NCBI GenBank assembly: GCA_024305405.1
Contig: JAKNDB010000109.1
Coordinates: 3,534,001 to 3,598,000, forward strand
DNA length: 64,000 bases
Source of the DNA: Dirofilaria immitis
Taxonomy: Eukaryota; Nematoda; Chromadorea; Rhabditida; Onchocercidae
Direction: 5' to 3'
Part shown: positions 34,979-48,208 of the stretch, one piece after another
Position numbering within the stretch: the stretch's first letter is position 1
Layout: every line of letters starts with the position of its first letter
Notes under the pieces: generated by a model
Seen by the model: the letters and a program-made list of their open reading frames with translations, nothing else
What the model was told of the DNA's origin: nothing
The model's database searches: none
Position numbers and translations under genes: made by a program

Positions 34979-36493
34979 TATGTATATGTTTATTTGATTG
35001 TCTTCTGCGCACATTTTCTAATTCAAGTAAACGTTTATGTATTGACATACATTTAAAAATGAAAGTTGCAAACCTTTTCTGATTTTGTTGAAATCATGAA
35101 ATGGATCGATTTGCAACTTTAAAGTGTAAATCCTCATTAGCAATTAAATTTCTTGTTAAAATTGTTATGATAATTAGAAGAAAGAAAAGAATCTGCGGAA
35201 AATTTTTCTGTAAAAAATTCTGAAAAAAAAATCTGGAATGAAATTTGTGAAAAACGATTACCTTGAATTATCTGTAAAATGACAGTTTGTTTGGATAATT
35301 TTTTCAGTGATAATTTATGAAATGTACTTCGTTTATTACGATCATTATGAAATTCTTATTTGCACACCTGTGATTGTTGTCGAAATTGTTGCTGTGGTGT
35401 TAATCAATTGCGGAACTATTTTTAATAAGAAACATCTCATTTTAATTACGCATATGTTGTCTACTTTGAAATTCGTCTTTTGCTGTTTACTAAATTTAAA
35501 CAAAAAATTGTTTTGTTTGTCTTCGTTAATTATTTCCTAGGAAATACTATTGTGTCACATAATGCGGTAAATAATTTTACGATATCGTTGAGTTTTCTTT
35601 TAGTCTAGTTACTATAATATGCTTCTTATTTAAAATTACTGTATAGCAAAAAAGAAAGAAAACAACGAATGGTAAACTAAGGTAAAAAGTTAAAAAGCTT
35701 AAATCATAGGCTTCTTCTGGAAGTCGACAATAATTAGTGTTTGACGAGCATTTGTTATCAATAAGAAACGTACTACATTTGGAAATACTTATTAACCACG
35801 ACAAACGACAAACAGGAATGAACATTCGACGGATATTCCGAATTCCGAAACAAAAAGTGGAGTCTAATTATCGAAATATTAAAAATTATTTCGATGATTG
35901 AACATTATCTGATATTTTTATTATTTATTTTATCGTACGGTTGCGTGGTCTTAACATTTTTTCTTTTCAGTTCAACAAGGGTTCGCAAATTGTTGTTGAA
36001 ACTTGCTTTCCTGTAATGCTTTCCATGAATTCACACGTAAATCGAAGTTCAAGACATTTTTTCGCTTATCTATCTTTGTAGCAGTGTTTTTTTAGATATG
36101 TTAATTTGAATCAATTAAGAATGGTCCAATAGAACAGAGTCGATTGTTTCCCGGATTATTGACGTTTTCAAGAAGTCCTCATCGAGTTGCAATATTTCGC
36201 CGTCAATGCCACGTTCTCTGAATCTTTTGTAGAATCACTGTGTTTGAACAAGCAAAAATGATTACATGCCAGTTCAGTGTACGTTTTGTAATGAAAGGGA
36301 TAAATAACACAAAATTTTGTTTTCGAACTTTATTTGGTATGGATTGTTTGTTTTGAGCATTTATTGAAAGGACGAATTCATTTCACGAAAGTTTGGTAAT
36401 ATGAAAATAAAAGAATTTTTATTTTCACCTGAAAAGATTTTACAATACAAATATTAATTCTTATAATGTTCACATATATGAAAGAGAAGAGTT
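34979..36493. other. Region between sad-1 and the 113-aa gene
   Basis: Contains the 3' UTRs of two convergent genes. AT-rich, with open frames of low complexity. No further gene is supported. Confidence 0.5.
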
Positions 36494-37172
36494 TTAGTAG
36501 ATTGGAATTCGTATTGTATTTGGATCCGGCTTTCCTAAGAGTTGCACGAATATGATTGATTGTTGCAGCACCGATGTTAGAGTTTCTTTCTCTTGCCTGT
36601 AAATTTTGTAAAACAGGCATCATACTTTTTAATAGAATTAAAAGAAAGTTCTGATTTTTCATTTTCCTTACCATTCAAAAACAATTCTCTAGGCAGATCG
36701 AAAATCTAGAAAAATTGATTTTCCAGATATCATTCCAGTTAATATGCTCCGATAAATCTCCTACCCTGAAAATTTCAGAAAACGAAATTTATTACTCTCA
36801 CAGCAATAACTTCAGCTGCATTTAGCATACTACGAACAATGAAGTATGGCTGTTATAGTAATTTAAATGACTATTTTAAACGCTTTGGTTCAAATCACTG
36901 AAATAAGATGCTTCTGAGAACTGTTTCATCCACCAGAAGGTGCCATTGTGCTAAATCCTTCCAGAAATTTTTTTGTATTGTTTTAGTAGTTGGATTTATT
37001 TTTTAGAAGAATGATTTCTTTTTGTTTGCATCTTTCACTCGCTTTGACCATATATTTTCCCAGACGTTTTTATATTACTAACGAAAGAGCTAACTCACCA
37101 AATCAAATTCTTGCACCTTAATTTAGGAACCAAAAAAGTCATCAGATCATCGAATGCACTACATTTATTCAT
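36494..37172 (-). CDS. Reconstructed six-exon gene, 113 aa, unknown function
   Basis: Exons (minus): 37172-37117, 37077-37039, 36957-36899, 36849-36802, 36705-36672 and 36596-36494. Every junction is GT-AG. The ATG follows an unpaired acceptor (TTCTGTTTTAG) by about 10 nt. Exons 2, 3 and 5 each need one added base (A5 in exon 2, probably a T run in exon 3, T5 in exon 5) to keep phase, after which all six join into exactly 114 codons. The product reads MNKCSAFDDLMTFLVPKL, then VWENIWSKRDLAQWHLLVD, YFIVRSMLNAAEVIA, IFDLPRELFFEWQEKETL and LLGKPDPNTIRIPIY-stop. It is mainly helical and amphipathic, without a signal peptide. I do not recognise the family, but the composition is that of a real conserved protein. 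Three defects in 113 aa could also mean a decayed copy. It is convergent with sad-1. Confidence 0.55.
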
Positions 37173-40100
37173 ACTGGTGAATCTAAAACAGAATTGCAGT
37201 TTGTGTCATTCCAGTAATGCTTAATGCTTAACACAGAGACATCAAATTTTTAAATGAACACCAACCGGAACTAATACTGAGCATTTGATACATTATAAGA
37301 TGGAAAAAGAAGTTTTCAAATATAACCTAATTTATTAGAGCAGAGTGGAATTTTAGAAATTGTTTATGATCTATTTATAAATCAAAATCCTTTTATTAAC
37401 AAGCGACTGCACATTTTTGCGCATTTTTTAAATGGAAAATCCGAAATAAAAAATGTAAAAATTGTTACCGTTTTTCTTAATGTAACATAATTAACACGAT
37501 AATCATCACATTTCGTCAGTTACTGCAATATTCGAAACACGTGTTTACGGGATATTATGGCAGCATTCCAAAATCCATTATTCCTTATCTATTATATTCT
37601 AGCCGAAAGTTTCCAATAATTCATAAATTAATTTATGATTCCAAGATGAATTTAAAGAAATTGTCGGTCAAAATTTCTTCATCATTTTCAAATAATTTAA
37701 GTGAATCATCTTGTTGTCCTCCAAGCATTTTGAACTTGAGAAAGGTGTTGTTTTGCTGGACGGAAAGTTTTCTTTTCCTCTCGATTTCGAATTTAAAATC
37801 GACATAAACAATGTCAAGGGAGAATCTGATAGAGAAATATCCTGTTGAGCGATGAATAAATATTGTGTAGCAAAAATATTTAAACATACAACGCGTTTTA
37901 TAAAAAAATCACCCGTGGGAGTTCAAGATGATATATATCCCTGGAGGGAGAGCCAATAAAGAGAAATTCCGGCAGTGGTAGCATTCTTTACCATTGTTTG
38001 GTTCAGATGAATAAAGCGCCAATTTCGGGAGATGACTGAAAAACGTGTGGGATACGACGGAGGAGGAGGAAGAGGAGGAGGCGGAGGAGGAGGAGGAGGA
38101 GGAGGAGGAGGAGGAGGAGGAGGAGGAGGCGGAGGAGGAGGAGGAGCAGGAGAAAAAGGAAATAGTAAATGTTCTTCCATACATACGCCTGGCATACGCA
38201 CCAGAAATAGCACAGATCTCCTAAAAGATAACAAATATATAATAGAAGGTTTAAAAGTTTAAATTCGTAGTTTGCATACTGCATAGTATGCACAAATATT
38301 TGCACCATTCCGGTGCTACTTCTCGTTTTTTTTGTTTGAAACTTTTTCCTCAACGTAACAGAATTTTCAGACAAAGATGCCTGCTTGGTTTGAATATATT
38401 TTCCCTCTTTCAACTCATCAGACAATTTTTATTTCTTTAAATTTCATATTTCTTTTTTTTACAATGTATCATCGACACTGCTTTTGAAGTTGGAAATTGG
38501 TCGTATTTTTTTAAAAATTTCGAAAATGTATTTGTACTCCAAACTTTTGAAATCTTCTTGCTTCATAATTTTCAATTTCGAATGCAAGTGATCCATCATG
38601 TCTAACTATAATATATATTACACCTCCCTGAAATAATAAATGGCAATCTGTAGTCATTGACGTTATATAAAAATTCTAGCCTAGTTTAAATTAATTTACT
38701 TTTATCTCTCTTTTTCAATTCAAACTGGCACAAAAGCTGAGTTAGCAGTTGGTAAATAATAGTCTTATCTGATGATGATCAATGACGACGTCATCGAAAT
38801 GGTAATCAATAACGTTAATGACTACAGCTCTCTACAAGTACTGAAGCCGAATCAGAACTGAAATCTTTGCAAAGAAGGCACAATGAAATCGAACCAATTA
38901 TTCTTCCTACCGCCATGTTCTTTTCCTACTGCATCCAGTCACTACCAGCCCTTACTTCGCTATAAATCTCTTTTCTTCCTTATTTAAATTGTTTTGCAAA
39001 CGCTGAGAACCAAACTATTAAGGGAAATATTCTCCGAAATCTTTCGAAAACACTTAGATCAACGTCTCTTCGTCGTCAATTGGTCAAATTATCTCATTTC
39101 ATATTCTGATCGGTTGCTTTTCATTAGTTCCACAAATTCATTTTATTTATTTAAAAACAATTTGAAACTTAAAAATGTTAAACTCATCCTGTGTGTGAGC
39201 TTACTTTTCATTTTTCGAGTGTGTACTTACAATCGCGAATATCCTTGGTAAAGGAAAGTTTAAAATTACAATTGTCAAAACTTACCGAATAAATCTTTCC
39301 TGGTTAAGCATTAATATTAGCATTTCACCATCATTTAGATTGGTGCAAAACATAATTCAAAATCTAGAAGGATCAATTGCCAGTTCTGTTGACATAGGTT
39401 ATTACAGTTTAAACACAGCTTGATAGAGCTGCTGAAATCTTTAGTTTCGGAATTCATTCTTTCATTGGAACATCAGTAACTTGCACAAATAAAAGTGTTG
39501 TTTTGTCTCATTTAAAGGTTTCCACATCAAACGTCAATATTATTGAATTTTCATTGCATCATTGTATCTTCATCATATAATGAAATATTCGATTGAATTT
39601 GAAAGAATGCCAATCAAAATTTCAATAGTCATTGGAAGCATGAAAATCAATCTATCTTAGGCAAAAAAGTTCTATTCTTACAAATCAATTAAACATAGCT
39701 GGTCATGAAATTATTACAGAGAAACATGGAATTTTCATATGTTGTAAGATTTTTCCTCATACGCATCAATATACAATAATTCCATATAATTTGTTTAAAA
39801 AACTGGTTTCTTGTCCTCATCTGCATCTATCAATGTTTACCCATTTCTTCAAAATTTTCATCTCAAGTGAGAGTTTCTCGGAAGTCAGTATTATTAATAG
39901 TTTTAGAAATAGTTTTAAATTTTTATTTAAAAGTTTTTGAATTTTTAGCAGGCATGCTTTTTTGAGCGATATGTTCGAAGCAGAATTATTGACAATTTCC
40001 TCGTTGTAATATCTAATATGCTGCAAAAATAGTTCTAAAGAAAAGAAAGATATATTAAGATCAGGATTAGAGATTTTGTTAGACAAGAAACATGAAAGAT

Positions 40101-40524
40101 TTGCTAAACTTTGCCCGATTAAGATCTTTCAAATACTTGCTTTTAAAAAGAGGCATTAATTATTAAACAAAGCCGTAAAATTTTCTGAATTGTGATAACA
40201 GTTTATCCTAAATTATTTCAAGAATTTATTTCATTTTGGAATAAAATCATTCATGTTACACAAAACATTTTATTTAGAATAATTAGTAAATAGCTCCCGT
40301 CGTTTACCCGTTTACTTAAATTATATAAAATGAAATTTTTTTGCAATAACAAAAAAAATTGCCCAGATTTAAAATAATACTGGCGCTAAAATGTTTTGAT
40401 TTAAAGAAAATTAATTTGATTTTCGAACATAAATATATCAGCTGTTCTCTATCCATACGTTTAGTTTTTCATTAATCTAATCTTTATGCTCTCTTTCTTT
40501 GATATTGCCCATATCATTAAAAAC
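37173..40524. other. Gene-poor region with microsatellite
   Basis: Holds the (GGA)n tract at 38058-38149. A frame at 38994-39251 (+) ending CTYNREYPW and a minus-strand piece at about 39860-40036 after a TTTCTTTAG acceptor (LFLQHIRYYNEEIVNN) are mildly coding-like but isolated. No gene is supported. Confidence 0.4.
38058..38149. repeat. (GGA)n microsatellite
   Basis: About 30 GGA units, lightly interrupted by AGA, GGC and GCA. Frames through it give poly-Gly, poly-Pro, poly-Ser or poly-Leu and are not genes. Confidence 0.95.
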
Positions 40525-41033
40525 TTAATGCCTGAGGTTGTGATTTACTATTAATTCATCATAATTAAAAACAGTCGCTTTTTTATCTTGATATTTGCAT
40601 TTATGGATTTGACAGTGAATTTGTTTTGGTTTTTTCGAGATATGCGCCTGCTTGCAGATAATGTCGCATAGTACAACTGGGACTGATTCTATTACTATCC
40701 TACTACTCAAATTTCAAGCTGTTGTTGATTTAAAATTTGGAGACTAATTGCTAAAAAAATATTTGATGAAAGTTAGTTGATATTTGTTATGGGCCACAAA
40801 TTTTTTAGCATTCTCAGTGGTTAGCTTCTGGAAATAAAAAGAAAAAGTTGAACTTTTTGATGATTTATTTATGATGATGGATAAGCACAACTTTAATTCT
40901 ATGAGAACTTTTTGAAAGTATATAAATCTTTTCGATTTATATCCCAAATCTGTTACTTTCGTTTAAACCATCATCCTTTAATAAGTTGAATCTAATATGA
41001 ATGCAATATTTGAAAGTATTTTTTTATTTTTTA
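40525..41033 (-). CDS. Cluster of minus-strand coding-like exons, unresolved
   Basis: Pieces: from about 41012 after an acceptor, FNLLKDDGLNESNRFG; 40940-40880, YKSKRFIYFQKVLIELK; 40828-40745 after a TTTTTATTTCCAG acceptor, KLTTENAKKFVAHNKYQL; and 40707-40525, IVIESVPVVLCDIICKQAH and then KATVFNYDELIVNHNLRH-stop. The balanced composition suggests an exon series, but the phases do not connect cleanly and no family is recognised. It may be a gene with several base losses or a decayed one. Confidence 0.25.
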
Positions 41034-43453
41034 ATCCAGTGGGATCCTATACTACTTTTTGACCAGAAAAAGAGATGAGGTAATTTCAAATATCACTCGA
41101 AACTGTAGAAGAATTTTTGCAGTACTTTTTAATTCGATTTTAATAGTACAGAATTTCGATTGAAATTTCTACAATGAAGCAATAGTCCGATTTCAAAAAA
41201 CTTGAAATTTCTTTGCATTTTCAGCTGACAAATGGATATCTGAATGTTCAATAACATGTTATGCAAGTGTTAACAGAAAGGCAAGAATTGGGTGCAAAAT
41301 TTGTTATCAAAAATAGTTGGTAGCTCACGGAAGTCATCGTTACGATTTAGGTATGAAATCAATCGCAAAGACGAAATGTTAGGACAAGGAAAGTATTAAA
41401 GAAGTATTTATTACTGAATGAGTAGATGATGTCAAAAAAAAGGAATAAGAATAAAAACAATATTTCAAATAAGGCCTTAAAATAATGGTGCTATGAAGCG
41501 CTTAGATATGTAACCCTATTAATATTTTGAGAAGCAAAAGAAAAACTTCATAGTTTTTTCAATTTCTTTCATTTTTCGTTTCTTCGATATCTTGCTTTCA
41601 TATGGTGTTTAACTGCACATAATTACACTCTGCAAATGTGATAACACTTATATTTTAGGATGAGGCGTTTCCTCCCAATTTTAAAATCAACAATTTGAGA
41701 ATAAAAATGTTAGGAAAAGGATTTTACTCTTCATTATTGCAAAATTTTTCTTGTCTTATTAATTCCTTTTTTTTTTTCATTCTGAAATCTTTCAATCTTA
41801 TTTTTGGTTCACTGAGTAAATAATTGATCTCTCTTTCTCTCAATAGCTATGAAGACAATCATATAGACTGTAATGATGATGAAACTCAAATGTATTAAAC
41901 GATGAGGTGCTGATAACTGGATATAAAAGTTTTTAGAAATAGATAAAGCCCGAATTACCTTATCGGAATGGCTCCTTCAGATAATCGCAAAAGTAATAAA
42001 GAATTACGAATACTAAAAATTATAATGACGAGTGAAAACTACAAAAAATAAATGAATTTACTGAAATTCATATTGATGAAAAATTAAGGAAGGAAATTGT
42101 TATTTTCAACTCATTTACTTATTTTGATATGTGAAACTATTAATATTAAACAATGGTAAATTATAAGTGATTGATTATACAAATAAAAGGAAAAAAAAGT
42201 GTCCATAATCTTTGAAATATGATATTACGATACGATGGAAGTTATATTTACCTTACGAATCATAAACAAGCTACTAGAATAGGTTACTATGTTTGAAATT
42301 TCGAACGAATTCATCAAAAAAGATTTTTTCTTGTTATGTAATGTTTTGATTTTCTAAGCACCACCTTATGCAGCTTTTGATAAATGTATTATAAAATGTT
42401 TGATCAACAATGTCAAAAGCGCATTGCTTGTAATGAGATTTGATTTAAACGCCTTTCGATGAAAATCCTAATTGGCAGGAAGTTTAAACATAGATTATAT
42501 TCACTCAACGGTTTTCAATGGACCGTGAAGTTATTGTACCATGTATTATGGTGTGAAAGTTTTAATCTTATGATATTGAGGAATTGGAAACTTGGATAGA
42601 AATTTGTTGTGTAACGAAGTTTTGTTATGACGAATTTTATTCGTTGTAACTACGATACATAAATTATTTGAGGAATGTCGATAATACAAATCGATAGCTT
42701 GAATTTCCTTTAACTGTAGAGAAGTTATCTGAACTTATTGATGCTGGGGTTGTAGTGCTGATTTTGGGAGCGCCGGTAACGCACGGTGAAGGCAAAGTAT
42801 TGGGATTAAAAGGAGAGAAAATATATATGTATGTATATATGAATGTGATCTCTTAATCGATAATCCCCATTTTATATGATAGTTTACAATATTTTAGGCA
42901 ACGTCACATGACCTAAAGGATAATAGATTAAATTTTGATCAGTTACAATGCTTTGAACAACATCCTTCACATGAAAATTGACATTAAAAAGGAATGATTT
43001 CTTGTTTAGCAAATATGAATCAAAACAGTTTCATATAACAGAATCACTTGATTATACTAGATATTTAATAATACAAATATCTTAATTATTTTTCAACATA
43101 TTTGTATTATAAAATATTTCAGTTATTCTGACACATCGATCAAATTTGACCTAATTAATTAGTGACATCCAAAAATGAATAGTATGACGAAATAAACGCA
43201 AGAATTTCAACGATTCATGCTTTCAAGTGTATTTTCTGAAGCGAGTAAGCTACCTCGAGAATGGATAACTTCTGAACAACTAGTTGACAAATCTGATTAG
43301 AGGATTAAACTTCTAATTTATTAATAATTCAGGAAAGAAAGATTACTGTAATGCATACAACTGATAACTTGTTTCTCACACATTAGTCATAAATTCCACA
43401 TTGTTCATACAGCAACTTATTGTCCAAACAGGTTTGACTTCGTTTCAGCTGCA
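41034..43453. other. Unresolved region with isolated coding-like islands
   Basis: Plus-strand islands: 41660-41815 after a TATATTTTAG acceptor (DEAFPPNFKINNLRIK), and 41848-41892 after TCTCTCAATAG (YEDNHIDCNDDETQMY-stop). A GC-richer island lies at 42713-42822. None can be chained into a gene. Confidence 0.3.
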
Positions 43454-44088
43454 ATGTATCCTTCTAGATATGAAAAAGTTCTGGACTATATGAGGTTGGC
43501 AGGTGCTGAAGAGAAATGGTATTATCTGCGTTTTCAAAAAAATATATATTGTTACTATAAAATATTAATACTATAAATCGTTGCTATGATTGATCTTAGT
43601 TCAAACACATCATGGCTCTGGAGAATTCAAACTATTCCAAACAATAGTATGTAGTAAAGTGAATAATGGGAAGAAGTAAATGATGAAACAAAATTCATCT
43701 GAATGAATTTTGTTGAATGAATTTTTCATAATTATATAACTTACTATTTGATGTAAAGAATGATACTATCTTAGTTAAACTCCACCACTGATAATCAAGA
43801 AATTTTATTTATCTATCTAGTGTTCGAAGTATTTAGATGATAGATGTATCTTCTATGTTTTAAGATTCTAAAACTGACATTGTAGATAAAAAATATGTTC
43901 AAGATTTGCTGTTATTAGATGAACAACAGTTTGATGACGATGGACAGCAACTATTTTTTAATCCTCAATTGCTATCGACAGCTTTCATTACCTCCTTCAG
44001 TTCAATTTATTTTGATGATCACAATGTATGCTGTCACTCGGAGTTCATTACTTACACTTCTTCTAAGGATAGGGGTGTAGTAGTTTGA
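43454..44088 (+). CDS. Three-exon gene, 111 aa, unknown function
   Basis: Exons 43454-43518, 43600-43646 and 43865-44088 join in phase with canonical GT-AG sites and no frame repair. The ATG lies 5 nt after an unpaired acceptor (TTCGTTTCAG), as for trans-splicing. The product begins MYPSRYEKVLDYMRLAGAEE, continues CSNTSWLWRIQTIPNN, then KKYVQDLLLLDEQQFDDDGQ and LFFNPQLLSTAFITSFSS, and ends SSKDRGVVV. It is a soluble, mixed-charge protein with an acidic middle and no signal peptide. I do not recognise the family. The start and splice structure make it a real gene candidate. Confidence 0.6.
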
Positions 44089-47000
44089 AATTGCTCTCTC
44101 TTTTGACCTCATGACTACATGTCTGTTGTATTGGACTGTAACAGACAAACCTTCCTACCTGCTCCGTTCATTCCCGTTATGCTATTATCCAGTGTCTGTG
44201 TTATTCCCATTGCTTCTTATTAAAACCTGGTAATTTATTTCCTACCCTATGACCTTTAATACCATTCATTATCCAATTCTTTTGTCCCTGAATTCTTTCA
44301 TCTTTGTCAAAATCTCCCTTTATTTACTTTGTCTTACCCTTTCTTTTGTTAATCACTAGTCTTATTATGTGTATTCCGTTAAAATTAGAATTTTGCTAAA
44401 TTTTATTCCAAGCTTTAAGCCTTTAGAATCCTCTTATTCATAGTTTCTTTGCCTTTCTTGCTTCAAGGAAAAGAAGAAAATAACAATAACAAACAAATAA
44501 AAATTATTGCTTCGCTAACCTGTTCAACTACGTTATCATTAATCCTTTCGCTATCGATCCAGCTTCTCCCATCTTTTCCTCTCCTTCGATTCATTGTCTT
44601 GCATATTCATTAACATCATATTAGCATGTAAAGCTCTCCTCCATTTTAAAAATAATTTAGTGATTGAAAAAATTTTCTCAATGCAGAATTTTTTATCCGT
44701 CATCTTGCTTTACAATATTTTCTGTTTTCATTTATTTGGTATAAGAAATTTTTCTATTCTTATACCCTTATATTGACGTGCTAGTAACAACTAGGAGAAT
44801 ATTCCTGATATCATGTTATTAATTCTTAATTTTGTTTTTATAAATATAATAAATATCTTGCTCATTGTAGTGTGTGTGATCATAATAATTTGCAATTATT
44901 GCATGAATAATGTAAGCACTTATACAACGGGATCAGTGATCCAGTTTTGATTCGTTTTAGTCTACAGAATTTTTGGCAAATTCCAAACTAAAACCAATTT
45001 ATATTCGTTTTCCTCCGATGTAAATTTTATGAAATAATCAATCAATTGATGGAAAAATAAAATAGGGTCACTAATCCCATAAGGTTAATGAGGATAAAAC
45101 TAATTGTGCAGGAGAATCCGATCGGATCTTTTCATCCAGAAAGGTGTAACGGCCACATCAAATGAAATATGTTGGAGCGGCCCTAATTAGAGAAATGTCC
45201 GTTTATTAATTGGCAAATTTCAAACAAAAATCGGCATTTTCTTTTTATACACTGTTTTTGTTTTATTTTATTGCTATTTCTCATTAACTCGATTTTTGTA
45301 TGCCACTTTCCTTCAGTACTCTTTCAATTCTTCTATCTGAAATTTGCGCACGCTGGACATTTGCAAAATCTCTTCCTCTCTAATATTGCTCATTTTTTTC
45401 AGTTTAAAAAAATGATCCCGATATTTCTTGACTTCACTTTTCCGTGACTAAAAATTACTTTTGCCCTTCATTTAGAGCAGAAAATATTATCCAATCGTTG
45501 TTTCAGCATATTGCATTTAAGGTTTGACAGCTTCTGAAAAAAAAAATAAATAAAAACTTGGCAATGATATTCAGCAGCATATCAATAGGAAAAAAATTGA
45601 AGTGGACCGAAAATTGGAGTTCACGAAGTTTCTTTTTTTTTTTTGGAAAAAGAATAAAGTCGAAATTGAAAAGAAGGAGGCAGAAAGGTACAATTATTCC
45701 ATGAAAAATTTCAAATAATTCTACCTTAATAACTACATCCTTCAAAACAAATGGCATGCAAATTACAACTGAAACACTTTTTCGTCGTTGTTCTCAACAA
45801 TGTAAGAAGAAAACACAGAAAAAGATCACTGACAAATTTTAAGTGACACTTTATTGACTACTGACGTTTCTGCAAGCGAATTGCTGTCGTAGTTGTATTA
45901 ACGTTAAGACCTTGATACGAAGAATAGTTCGCTGACCACCTGTTGAAGATGTTGAGTGAAGGTGAAACTTCTAAATTGGTTAGTGGTTCCACTTTGGTTA
46001 GATAGTTTCCCTGTTATGATGCGCTTTGGAAGTCGATCTCTCTTCTTGGCATACGGGATGATGTATTAATGTTCTCCTTGAAGAGATTAGGACATTAAAT
46101 GTTGCCGTTTTTCCATCTCAATGCATTAGTAAAAAACTTACCCAATAGTTATCATCTCTTTATTCTACCGTTAATTACTTAATTATCCCTTTTTCAATAT
46201 CTTTGCAATTGTTAATTTATTTTTATTCTTGGAGAAGGGTTCAAGAAAGACTTAAAATTATTCATGACATAGTGCTGGTGGCATAGAGACTATTGTCTTC
46301 TCTTCCCCTTTTCTCTTCTCACTGCAGAAACAATTTCAAGGTCGTCCGAATTTTTCATTTTGCTGTTCCTTTCTGTTCTAGCAATGGTATCAGTAGCTTT
46401 TCATTTTCATTTATGGGAAACTTTTCCAATAAACAGCATTATTGACATCTTGTTCTTCCTTGAAAATATCTAAAACTTTCGAATAAAAAGAAATTCTAGT
46501 ATTTCTATTCCTCACTCTTTTTTGCTACGAACTTTTTCCAAATGAGCTATCCATTTGGAAAAAACAGTCATGTGATACTCTCATGGTATTCGCAAAATTA
46601 TTCGATGATTTCAGTTAAAGTTTTTAAATAATTCTTTCATCGATTTTGTGACAGCTCTTCCGAGGGTCGTCATAAATGATTTGGTCGTTCAGTACAGAGA
46701 ATCCCTATATGGTGTCATGATTACATATTGGACATGTTTTTTGAAATAAGCCCAGAAAAATAACTTTCAAATCATTTTGCTTCCGACTTTTTTGCAGGAT
46801 AGATTAATTATTCCGATTTTTTGAAATAGTGATAGTAAAAGTAAAAATAGGAAAAGTAATAATTAATTGTTATTATTGTGGATTATGGTTATCCAGTTTT
46901 TCGATCAGTAATTTCTGGATCCTTGTCAAACATATAATCTTAGAATTTAGTAATGTATTATATTACTTGCAGTATATAAAACATAATTTTACACTCTCTT

Positions 47001-48208
47001 TTGTTGCAAATTTTAAATTTATTAAGAACGTAGTTTTGATAAGCATAAATGATTAAATAAGAAAGAATACTGTCAGTTTTACTTTTTCTTTAAACATTAT
47101 TGGTTGTTTTTAAATCCATTCCAACAGATCTATTTCTTAAACAGCAGCAATAATGACCATATAATTATTTAATGAGTAACATCATTGTTAACGTTAATAT
47201 TCTCATTCTGACTGAGAGAAAGTGTAAATTTATGTTTTAACCAATAATGTTTAAAGAAAAATGTTTAATTCTAATGAAATATTATGATAAGTTTGATTGT
47301 TCTCATATATTCCTGATGCGAGACGTTTTATTAACAAAACTTTTCTTTTAATCATTGAAAGATCCATATAGAGAGTTTCGTGCTACTGAGATTTATTTCT
47401 TCTTTTATGTTGAAATCTATGTTGCAAAGCAGCGATAGACTATTTTTTTCTCCGATAAGCATTTTATTTTTTTCCTTTATAATTCAAATAAAATTAACTG
47501 CTTAAATTTAGATTAAATGTCATAAGATGAAATTGAAATTTTTAAAAATATACTTCCACAAGAAAGTATCTTCTCGGTATATTGGTTACGCGAAGTTACG
47601 TCATTGTATTTTAGACGAATTTGATAGATTCTATCTTCCTAAAGTTGTGGCAAATTTGGAATTTTAAAGATATTGGTATTTACAAAAAATTTTCTGCATG
47701 ATCACTATCATTATAGCAAACTATATATGCTGGATAGATAGAATTACATATTTATTTGTGTTTACTTTTTCTACCGACATTTGATACTTTTTAAGTCTTT
47801 ACTGTATATCTCGTGATAGGATGCAATCAAATCGTTAATGTTATGACAATATTTACAAGTTCAACAATCATACCATAAAGAATATATTTAAACCAAGTAA
47901 CCAAATGTGGCATACCGGGATTTCGAATAGTCAAATTGTATGATATCGAATAAGTTAATTTTGTTTCACCAAAATCAGGCAACAATATTTAAAATATTGC
48001 ATCTGTCTAATATACTGGTGCAATTGAGGCTAATTTTTGCAAATAATTGTTATGTTTGCAATTCAGGAAACTATACATTAATTTGCATGAGCAATACATT
48101 TGATTCATTCGATGACTGAACTTCATCCGTAGTGAAATATTTCGAAGAGAATTTAAATAACTATTAATGTTTTCAGAATGCTCCATATATCGAAATAGTA
48201 ATATCCTT

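Noticed and set aside
37923..38425. Overlapping minus-strand frames encoding poly-Pro, poly-Ser and poly-Leu, plus a plus-strand poly-Gly frame
   Set aside because: All are readings of the (GGA)n microsatellite.
43454..44088. Joining the 42.7-kb island to the 111-aa gene as an upstream exon
   Set aside because: No donor at the island end gives a phase that reaches the 43.4-kb acceptor, and the gene already has its own start after a trans-splice acceptor.
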